Shown here: positions 33,161 through 39,330 of the stretch, one piece after another | Layout: every line of letters begins with the position of its first letter | How positions within the stretch are numbered: the first letter of the stretch is position 1 | NCBI GenBank assembly: GCA_035299585.1 | Contig: DATGWF010000052.1 | Location: 1 to 39,330, forward strand | Direction of reading: 5' to 3' | DNA length: 39,330 bases | Origin: DATGWF01 sp035299585 | Lineage (GTDB): Bacteria > Actinomycetota > Actinomycetes > Actinomycetales > Microbacteriaceae | Notes under the pieces: model-generated | Told to the model about the DNA's origin: nothing | Database searches by the model: none | Seen by the model: only the letters and a program-made list of their open reading frames with translations | Made by a program: the position numbers and the translations under genes

Positions 33161-33810
33161 CGGCGTTTCGGCCGACGCAGTCGCACCGAGCGTTGCTCGG
33201 GAATGTAGAGGTTGAAGCGCACCGCGAGGAGTCGGATAACAACCGTCACAGCAACGCATCCCAAACCGGCGATCGTCACGGTGCTGCCGAGCCAGACGAG
33301 GACGACGAGGGCGGCACAGCCGAGCCCGGACGCGACGGCGTAGAGCGATCCGACGTGCATGACCGCAATGGGCTGCCCGAGAAACAGGTCGCGGAGCATG
33401 CCGCCACCGACAGCGGATGCGACTCCGACGAACAGTGCCGGAAGGACCGGCAGACTCGCGGCGAGTGCCGCGGTCGTGCCGAGCGCACCGAACAGACCGA
33501 TCGCGACCGCGTCGAGAACCATCACGAGCATGCCGAGCCGGTGGAACAGGCTTGAGAGAGCCATTCCGACGAGCGCGGCCGCGGTCGCAACGAGCAGGTA
33601 CCAGTTGTTTTGCAGGGCCATCGGTACTTGTGCGAGGAGGAGAGCGCGGATGATGCCGCCCCGGAAACCGGTGAGGATGCCAACGATGGCGATTCCGAAC
33701 ATGTCGATTTTGCGGTCGCGAATCTGACTTGCCGCGAGCGCGCCCTGGACGGCACCTATCCCGACTGCGGCAAGGTCGATAGCGAAGGGAATCTCGAAAA
33801 CGTCGGTCAT
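33157..33810 (-). CDS. TRIC-type cation channel (UPF0126) membrane protein
   Basis: These 217 residues form a seven-helix membrane protein made of two related UPF0126 halves. The first has GAVQGALAASQIRDRKIDMFGI and TGFRGGIIRALLL; the second has LDAVAIGLFGALG and GGGMLRDLFLGQ. The GGGxxRD motif is the family mark. Prokaryotic TRIC proteins form cation channels of potassium type. The ATG at 33810 begins TDVFEIPFAIDLAAV. It is divergent from recO across 78 bases and convergent with leuA, sharing overlapping stops. Confidence 0.9.
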   Translation of the reverse strand: MTDVFEIPFAIDLAAVGIGAVQGALAASQIRDRKIDMFGIAIVGILTGFRGGIIRALLLAQVPMALQNNWYLLVATAAALVGMALSSLFHRLGMLVMVLDAVAIGLFGALGTTAALAASLPVLPALFVGVASAVGGGMLRDLFLGQPIAVMHVGSLYAVASGLGCAALVVLVWLGSTVTIAGLGCVAVTVVIRLLAVRFNLYIPEQRSVRLRRPKRR

Positions 33811-33876
33811 CACCGTTCCATTCTGCCGGTTCGCTCGCGCTCGGACTGTCGCCGGCTCGCCTGCTTGGCGAGGGGC

Positions 33877-33882
33877 GATACT
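33877..33882 (+). promoter_or_regulatory. Candidate -10 element of recO
   Basis: GATACT resembles TATACT and lies 6 bases before the recO GTG, which suggests a leaderless transcript. No clear -35 is visible. Confidence 0.35.
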
Positions 33883-33888
33883 GAGCGA

Positions 33889-34620
33889 GTGCCGGTGTAT
33901 CGCGATGAGGTGGTCGTTCTGCGCACCCACAAGCTGGGTGAGGCAGACCGCATCGTCACCGTGTTGTCGCGGGGTCACGGCAAGATTCGGGCCGTTGCCA
34001 AGGGCGTGCGCCGCACCTCGTCGAAGTTCGGCGCTCGGCTTGAGCCGTTCATGGTGGCGGATGTGCAGTTCTATGAGGGTCGCACGCTCGATACGGTCAC
34101 ACAGGCAGAAACGCTCGCGAGCTATGGTGCCGATATTGCCGGTGATTATCCGCGCTTCACGGCGGCAACCGCGATGGTGGAGGCCGCCGATCGGCTCACC
34201 GAGACCGAAGGCTCGGTGCAGCAGTACATTTTGCTCGTCGGTGCCTTGCGTTCGCTTGCACGCCAGGAACATTCGCCGAGCGACACCCTGGACTCATATC
34301 TGTTGCGTGCGCTCGCCGTTGCGGGTTGGGCGCCGAGTTTCGGCGCCTGTGCGCGCTGTGGAGTCGAGGGGCCGCACGAGCACATCATCGTGCAGGCGGG
34401 TGGAGCGGTGTGCGTTGATTGTGCGCCGCCGGGAACCCCGCGTATCGATGGAGAAACGATGGCTCTCCTGGGTGCATTGCTCGAGGGGGATTGGGCGACC
34501 GTCGAGGCGTCGAGCGAGCGCGCTCGATCGCAAGCGGGCGGTATCGTTGCCGCATATACCCAGTGGCACCTCGAGCGGGGTCTCCGCTCGCTCGGTCACG
34601 TCCAACGGAATGAGCCATGA
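33889..34620 (+). CDS. recO: DNA repair protein RecO
   Basis: This 243-residue protein starts PVYRDEVVVLRTHKLGEADRI after the GTG initiator, the typical RecO OB-fold beginning. KGVRRTSSKFGARLEPF follows, and a C-terminal zinc site (CARC near residue 150 and CVDC near 172). RecO anneals SSB-coated single strands and helps load RecA in the RecFOR pathway. The family usually starts with MPxYRDE, which supports the GTG at 33889 over the GTG at 33895. uppS overlaps the stop by ATGA. Confidence 0.93.
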   Translation: MPVYRDEVVVLRTHKLGEADRIVTVLSRGHGKIRAVAKGVRRTSSKFGARLEPFMVADVQFYEGRTLDTVTQAETLASYGADIAGDYPRFTAATAMVEAADRLTETEGSVQQYILLVGALRSLARQEHSPSDTLDSYLLRALAVAGWAPSFGACARCGVEGPHEHIIVQAGGAVCVDCAPPGTPRIDGETMALLGALLEGDWATVEASSERARSQAGGIVAAYTQWHLERGLRSLGHVQRNEP

Positions 34621-35450
34621 CTGCAAGCGACGCACCCGCGGACGGCGGATTTCTGCCGTTGAACTACACAGGCATCGAGCCGCCGAGTTTCCCTGCTGGT
34701 TCGGTCCCGCGGCACGTCGCCATCGTGATGGACGGGAATGGCCGCTGGGCCAACCAGCGTGGGCTCACGCGGGTGGAAGGCCACAAAGCGGGTGAGGCAG
34801 CCTTGCTCGACGTCGTCGCGGGAGCCATTCAGGCGGGTGTCACCCACCTGTCCGTGTATGCCTTCTCGACGGAAAACTGGAAGCGCTCGCCGGACGAAGT
34901 GCGGTTTCTGATGGGGTTCAATCGCGAGGTTCTGCGGCGTCGCCGAGACCAGCTGAACGCGTGGGGAGTGCGGGTTCGTTGGGCCGGTCGCACGCCAAGG
35001 CTGTGGAAGTCGGTCATCGATGAGCTCCGCGAGGCGGAGCGGATGACCGCCAGGAACCGCGGGCTCACCCTCACGATGTGTGTGAATTACGGCGGACGCA
35101 CCGAGCTGCTCGACGCCATCAATGCGCTCAGTCGGGCGCAAGCGGCGGGGAAGGTGTCGCCGGGCAAAATTACTGAGCGCCAGTTGGAAGCCGCACTGTA
35201 TGTGCCTGAGTTGCCGGACGTCGATGTGTTTGTGCGTTCGAGCGGTGAGCAACGTACCTCGAACTTCTTGATGTGGCAGTCGGCATACGCCGAGATGGTC
35301 TTCTTGAATCGGCTCTGGCCAGACTTCAGCCGGACCGATTTGTGGGATGCGATTGGACAGTTCATCGGCCGTGATCGTCGATTCGGTGGCGCCGTAGATG
35401 CGCCGAGTGCGCGGCATAGTCCCGAGTCACAGGAGGTTGAACCGACCTGA
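34617..35450 (+). CDS. uppS: Isoprenyl transferase (undecaprenyl diphosphate synthase type)
   Basis: This 277-residue cis-prenyltransferase has HVAIVMDGNGRWANQRG near residue 34, HKAGEAALLDVV, YAFSTENWKRS near 83, NYGGRTELL near 156 and RSSGEQRTSNFLMWQSAYAEMVF near 208. It makes the lipid carrier for peptidoglycan and wall polymers from farnesyl and isopentenyl diphosphates; chain length cannot be told by eye. An N-terminal extension of about 30 residues is common in actinobacteria. The ATG overlaps the recO stop (ATGA). Confidence 0.93.
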   Translation: MTASDAPADGGFLPLNYTGIEPPSFPAGSVPRHVAIVMDGNGRWANQRGLTRVEGHKAGEAALLDVVAGAIQAGVTHLSVYAFSTENWKRSPDEVRFLMGFNREVLRRRRDQLNAWGVRVRWAGRTPRLWKSVIDELREAERMTARNRGLTLTMCVNYGGRTELLDAINALSRAQAAGKVSPGKITERQLEAALYVPELPDVDVFVRSSGEQRTSNFLMWQSAYAEMVFLNRLWPDFSRTDLWDAIGQFIGRDRRFGGAVDAPSARHSPESQEVEPT

Positions 35451-35510
35451 GTGAACCGCGATGCCGAGCTGGAGGTGTTAACCGCGAACTCGCCGTGGGA
35501 GAATGAAGGG

Positions 35511-36662
35511 ATGACTTCCGCGACCGCACTCCATGGCCTTCAGATTGGCCGTCTGCGAGTCGACTCACCCGTCGTGCTCGCGCCAATGGCGGGCATCACC
35601 AACACCGCTTTTCGCCGGCTGTGCCGCGAATACGGCGCCGGGCTGTACGTCAGCGAAATGATCACCACACGTGCGCTCGTGGAGCGCACGCCCGAGACGA
35701 TGCGACTCATTCACCACCATGAATCCGAGACACTTCGGTCCATTCAGCTCTACGGGGTCGACCCGGCGACCGTGGCGAGTGCGGTCACGCTCCTCGTCGA
35801 GGAGGACCGGGCCGACCACATCGATCTCAATTTCGGTTGTCCGGCACCCAAGGTCACGCGGAAAGGTGGCGGCGGCGCTCTGCCGTGGAAGCTCAGTCTG
35901 TTCCGTGCCATCATCGAGCAAGCGGTCGCGGCGGCCGGTGACGTGCCGGTGACCATCAAGATGCGAAAGGGCATCGACGACGACCACCTCACCTATCTCG
36001 AGGCCGGCCGGATTGCCGAGGGGGCGGGGGTTTCTGCCATCGCTCTGCACGGCCGAACTGTCGCCGAGCACTATTCCGGCGTCGCAGACTGGTCGTCCAT
36101 CGCGCGCCTCAAGGAGACCGTGACGAGCGTGCCCGTTCTCGGGAACGGCGACATTTGGTCCGCAGAGGATGCTGTTCGGATGGTCAATGAGACCGGTTGC
36201 GACGGCGTCGTCGTCGGCCGTGGCGTCCTCGGGCGACCGTGGCTGTTCGCCGACCTGAACGCCGCCTTCGAGGGCCGCTCCGATCGTCAGCACCCGAATC
36301 TCGGCCAGGTCGCTGAGGCGTTCCGTCGTCATGCCGAGCTGCTCTCCGAATTCTTCGAGAGCGAGGATCGCGGCTGCCGCGACATCCGCAAGCACGTCGC
36401 CTGGTATTTCAAGGGCTACCCGGTCGGTGGCGAATGGCGGGCCAAGATGGCCACGGTCGACTCGCTCGCTCAGATCGATGAGTACCTCGGTGAACTCGAC
36501 TGGTCCACCCCGTACCGCGCCGAAGGCATCGAAGGCCAGCGAGGACGTGGCGGTGGCGCCAAGCGCCCGGCGCTGCCCGACCGCTGGCTCGAATCGCAAG
36601 ACATCGACGGCCTCGACGCGTGTGCCCTCGCCGACGCAGAAATCAACGTCAGTGGTGGCTAA
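35511..36662 (+). CDS. dusB: tRNA-dihydrouridine synthase
   Basis: This 383-residue flavoenzyme reduces uridines in the tRNA D-loop. Motifs are VVLAPMAGITNTAFRRLCREYGAGLYVSEMI near residue 20, DLNFGCPAPKVTRKGGGGAL near 109 with the catalytic Cys, ALHGRTVAEHYSG, and GNGDIWSAEDA near 210. I chose the ATG at 35511 because the family begins only about 10-15 residues before the PMAG motif, and a GGGAG site lies 9 bases upstream. The frame is open to a GTG at 35451 directly after uppS. The dusB assignment within the Dus family follows the usual actinobacterial dusB-dgt-dnaG order. Confidence 0.9.
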   Translation: MTSATALHGLQIGRLRVDSPVVLAPMAGITNTAFRRLCREYGAGLYVSEMITTRALVERTPETMRLIHHHESETLRSIQLYGVDPATVASAVTLLVEEDRADHIDLNFGCPAPKVTRKGGGGALPWKLSLFRAIIEQAVAAAGDVPVTIKMRKGIDDDHLTYLEAGRIAEGAGVSAIALHGRTVAEHYSGVADWSSIARLKETVTSVPVLGNGDIWSAEDAVRMVNETGCDGVVVGRGVLGRPWLFADLNAAFEGRSDRQHPNLGQVAEAFRRHAELLSEFFESEDRGCRDIRKHVAWYFKGYPVGGEWRAKMATVDSLAQIDEYLGELDWSTPYRAEGIEGQRGRGGGAKRPALPDRWLESQDIDGLDACALADAEINVSGG

Positions 36663-37911
36663 GGCATACGACGCGCACGATCGTGAGCGCGCCCTTCCTC
36701 AAGACCACGATTCGGAGCGCGACGACTTCGCTCGCGACCGTGCACGGCTCGTCCATTCGAGCGCGCTGCGGCGGCTTGCTGCCAAGACACAGGTACTGAG
36801 CCCGACGGCTGGGCTCGATTTTGCCCGCAACCGACTCACGCACTCGCTCGAGGTCGCACAGGTCGGCCGAGAGCTCGCTGCAAACCTCGGGCTTGACCCC
36901 GACGTGGTCGACACCGCCTGCCTCGCGCACGACCTCGGGCACCCGCCGTTCGGCCACAACGGCGAGCGTGCGCTCAACGAATGGTCGCTCGACATCGGTG
37001 GCTTCGAAGGGAACGCGCAAACCTTCCGCCTGCTCACCCGACTCGAACCGAAGGTTGTCGACGCGAGCGGGGGCAGCTACGGACTGAACCTCACCCGCGC
37101 CAGTCTCGACGCGAGTTGCAAGTATCCCTGGTCCGCGGAGAACGGCGTCGCCGATCCGGGCGGTCGTTCGAAGTTTGGCGTCTACGACGACGATCGCGAA
37201 CTCTTCGACTGGGTTCGCGCGGGTGCGCCCGAACGTGTCACCTGCATCGAGGCGGAAGTCATGGACCTCTCCGACGACATCGCCTATTCCGTGCACGACT
37301 TCGAAGACACCGTCGTCGCCGGCTACGTCGACCCGGCCGTGCTACACGATCGCCGAGACGACATGGCTCTGTTCCGCTCGGTCGCCGAATGGTCCGGGAA
37401 CGCATTCTCACCGGAAGCACACCGGGAGGCCTATGCTCGATTGGCCGAGCTCAGCGACTGGCCGCGTGGTTGGACGGCAAGCCGAGCCGACGCCGCGCAA
37501 CTCAAGAACCTCACGAGCGCCCTCGTCGGGCGCTGGGCGATGGCCTCGACCGCCGCGACCCATGCTCATGCCGGGTCAGAGGCGCTCGTTCGATTCAACG
37601 GACATGTCATCGTGCCGGATGAGGTCAAGCTCGAAATCGCCACCCTCAAGGGCGTGGTGGCGGCCTTCGTCATGGCCCATGACACGCGCCAACCGGTGTA
37701 TGCCCGTCAGCGCCAAGTCCTCACCGAACTGGCCGAGGCCCTGTGGTCGGGTGGGCCTGCGCTGCTCGATGTTGCGTTCCAGGCCGACTGGGCCGCTGCC
37801 GATTCAGACGCCCATCGCAAGCGCGTTATCGTCGATCAAATCGCCAGCCTCACCGATCAGTCGGCGTTGAGTTGGCACGCCCGTCTCTCCGGTGATGCGA
37901 GCGCGATCTAG
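36655..37911 (+). CDS. dgt: Deoxyguanosinetriphosphate triphosphohydrolase-like protein
   Basis: This HD-domain protein of about 418 residues has NRLTHSLEVAQVGREL near residue 58, CLAHDLGHPPFGHNGE near 94 with the HD pair, and DLSDDIAYSVHDFED near 203. dGTPases cut dNTPs to nucleoside and triphosphate and limit dNTP pools. The start is one of two adjacent GTG codons (36652 or 36655), giving an overlap with the dusB end; neither has a strong ribosome site. It precedes dnaG, as in most actinobacteria. Confidence 0.92.
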   Translation: MAKAYDAHDRERALPQDHDSERDDFARDRARLVHSSALRRLAAKTQVLSPTAGLDFARNRLTHSLEVAQVGRELAANLGLDPDVVDTACLAHDLGHPPFGHNGERALNEWSLDIGGFEGNAQTFRLLTRLEPKVVDASGGSYGLNLTRASLDASCKYPWSAENGVADPGGRSKFGVYDDDRELFDWVRAGAPERVTCIEAEVMDLSDDIAYSVHDFEDTVVAGYVDPAVLHDRRDDMALFRSVAEWSGNAFSPEAHREAYARLAELSDWPRGWTASRADAAQLKNLTSALVGRWAMASTAATHAHAGSEALVRFNGHVIVPDEVKLEIATLKGVVAAFVMAHDTRQPVYARQRQVLTELAEALWSGGPALLDVAFQADWAAADSDAHRKRVIVDQIASLTDQSALSWHARLSGDASAI

Positions 37912-37927
37912 GCCGCAAGCCTAGAAT
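37908..37927 (+). promoter_or_regulatory. Inverted repeat and -10 element between dgt and dnaG
   Basis: CTAGGC, five bases, GCCTAG is a perfect 6-bp inverted repeat that begins in the dgt stop. Its right arm overlaps TAGAAT (37922-37927), a good -10 hexamer 7 bases before the dnaG ATG. Transcription would start at or next to the ATG. The repeat could be an operator or part of a dgt 3' hairpin. Confidence 0.5.
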
Positions 37928-37934
37928 GACGAAC

Positions 37935-39330
37935 ATGGCGGGACGGATTCGAGCGAGCGACATCGACGAGGTGAAATCCCGCACGAACATCCTCGACATC
38001 GTTGGCGATCACGTTCAGTTGAAATCTGCGGGCGTTGGCTCGTACAAGGGACTCTGTCCATTCCACGACGAGAAAAGCCCGAGCTTCCACGTTCGTCCGC
38101 AAGTGGGCTACTACCACTGCTTCGGTTGCGGCGAGTCCGGCGACGTGTACAGCTTCATGCAAAAAATCGACCACGTCACCTTCACTGAGGCCGTCGAGCG
38201 ACTCGCGGCAAAACTCGGCATGCAGCTCGCCTACGAAGACGGTGGTCCGAGTATCGATGGCCCCAACCGGGCTCGACTCTATGCGGCGAACCAGGCGGCC
38301 GCAGAGTTCTTTCAGGGCCAGCTGCGAACCCCGGGAGCGGCCGTCGGTCGGACCTTCCTCGGCGAACGCGGCTTTGACGCGGCGGCTGCGGCGCAGTTCG
38401 GCCTCGGCTTCGCACCCATCGGTTGGGACGGCCTCACCAAGCACCTCACCGCGGCCGGTTACAGCAAAGACGAACTCATCGCGGCCGGCTTGGTTTCGCA
38501 GGGCGACCGTGGCATTTACGACCGATTCCGAGGCCGCCTGGTGTGGCCCATCCGCGACGTCACCGGGCAGACCGTCGGCTTTGGCGCGCGCAAGCTGCTC
38601 GACGACGACCCCGGTCCGAAATACCTGAACACCCCGGAGACCCCGATCTATCACAAGGCCCAGGTGCTCTACGGGCTTGACCTTGCCAAACGCGACATCG
38701 GGAAATCGAACCAGGTCGTTGTCGTCGAAGGCTACACAGACGTCATGGCCTGCCATTTGGCCGGCGTCACGACCGCCGTCGCAACGTGTGGCACGTCCTT
38801 CGGTGCCGATCACCTCAAGTTGCTCAAGCGTGTCCTGCCGAACGAGGGCGGACTCGGTGCCGTCATCTTCACCTTCGACCCGGACGCGGCCGGTCAGAAG
38901 GCGGCACTGCGCGCCTTCACGGAGGCCCGTTCCGTCGCCGCGCAAACATTTATCGCCGTCGGGCCGGACGGGCTCGACCCGTGCGATCTGCGCATCGCCA
39001 AGGGTGAGCCAGCCGTGCGCGCCATGATCGATGCGCGCACGCCAATGTTCGAGTACGTCATGAAACACCACGTCAACCAGTACGACCTCGGCACCGTTGA
39101 GGGCCGCGTGGCCGGAATGCGAGCAGCAGCCGCCGTACTCGCTGACATTCAAGACCCGATGCTCCGCGGGCAATATGCCCTCGAGCTGGCCCGCATGGTC
39201 GGTATGGACCGCGCAGAGGTTGAGCGGGCCGTCACGGCCGCAGCCCGCTCTGCGAAGGCGCCCGCGGCCCCGGGCCAGTCGGCAACGACACCAACGGCTC
39301 CGGACGCTTCGGCTCCCGGCGTCAGTGCAC
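37935..39330 (+). CDS. dnaG: DNA primase DnaG (3' end outside the window)
   Basis: The frame runs from the ATG at 37935 to the window edge (465 codons seen). The N-terminal zinc-binding domain shows CPFHDEKSPSFHV and YHCFGCGESGDV near residues 41-65. The RNA polymerase core follows, with RFRGRLVWPIRD, GFGARKL, KYLNTPETPIYHK and the Toprim motif VVVVEGYTDVMA near 262, then FDPDAAG near 315. DnaG makes RNA primers for replication. The last visible residues are a Pro/Ala/Thr-rich linker leading to the missing C-terminal DnaB-binding domain. A leaderless start is likely from the nearby -10 hexamer. Confidence 0.95.
   Translation, partial: MAGRIRASDIDEVKSRTNILDIVGDHVQLKSAGVGSYKGLCPFHDEKSPSFHVRPQVGYYHCFGCGESGDVYSFMQKIDHVTFTEAVERLAAKLGMQLAYEDGGPSIDGPNRARLYAANQAAAEFFQGQLRTPGAAVGRTFLGERGFDAAAAAQFGLGFAPIGWDGLTKHLTAAGYSKDELIAAGLVSQGDRGIYDRFRGRLVWPIRDVTGQTVGFGARKLLDDDPGPKYLNTPETPIYHKAQVLYGLDLAKRDIGKSNQVVVVEGYTDVMACHLAGVTTAVATCGTSFGADHLKLLKRVLPNEGGLGAVIFTFDPDAAGQKAALRAFTEARSVAAQTFIAVGPDGLDPCDLRIAKGEPAVRAMIDARTPMFEYVMKHHVNQYDLGTVEGRVAGMRAAAAVLADIQDPMLRGQYALELARMVGMDRAEVERAVTAAARSAKAPAAPGQSATTPTAPDASAPGVSA

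Overview
The window is chromosomal DNA from a high-GC actinobacterium, most likely of the Microbacteriaceae/Micrococcales type. I infer this from GC-rich codons, frequent GTG and TTG starts, 4-base ATGA/GTGA/TTGA gene overlaps, an LAxTG sortase signal, and the gene order comEA-comEC-holA-rpsT-lepA-hemW-hrcA-dnaJ-rsmE-phoH-ybeY-CNNM-era-leuA-recO-uppS-dusB-dgt-dnaG. Species cannot be told from the sequence alone.

Left third (1-12518, all on the minus strand, read right to left): a polymorphic-toxin island. It begins with a small secreted protein that has D-x-D-G-type calcium-binding-like repeats and a C-terminal LAQTG sortase signal (11892-12518). This is coupled by an ATGA overlap to a 2178-residue secreted RHS/YD-repeat protein (5359-11895). 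The RHS protein carries a degenerate Amidase_3-like domain near its N-terminus and a short variable C-terminal tip. A TTGA overlap joins it to a candidate immunity gene (4721-5362). Behind that lie a 45-codon small ORF and a helical protein, both coupled. A second coupled run follows: two paralogous membrane proteins, an unrelated membrane protein, a second small ORF and an unknown 249-residue protein. Then come a paralogue of the first immunity candidate (1039-1665) and, at the window edge, an orphan copy of the RHS C-terminal core (1-803) whose own tip lies outside the window. This looks like a main toxin gene with a downstream reservoir of spare tip and immunity genes. The island genes between 1039 and 5362 look visibly less GC-rich than the rest.

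Middle (12700-20809): comEA and comEC (DNA uptake), holA (DNA polymerase III delta), rpsT with a UUCG-loop terminator, divergent lepA, a DUF1990 gene and hemW. A perfect 8-bp inverted repeat lies between rpsT and lepA, inside the spacer of the likely rpsT promoter.

Right half (20806-39330): a DUF4870 gene, then a CIRCE operator that controls a compact hrcA lacking about 100 residues. After hrcA comes a tightly packed run through dnaJ, rsmE, a HIT protein, phoH, ybeY, a CNNM/CorC protein and era, linking heat shock to ribosome maturation. Next are a membrane-anchored esterase and a convergent pseudo-rhomboid/DUF2156 fusion. Then come leuA with a leader peptide holding four consecutive Leu codons, a TRIC-type channel, recO, uppS, dusB, dgt and dnaG, which is cut by the window end. 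Several transcripts (comEA, the leu leader, recO, dnaG) have a -10-like hexamer 6-7 nt before the start codon, which suggests leaderless mRNAs. I saw no tRNA or rRNA gene, CRISPR array or insertion sequence.
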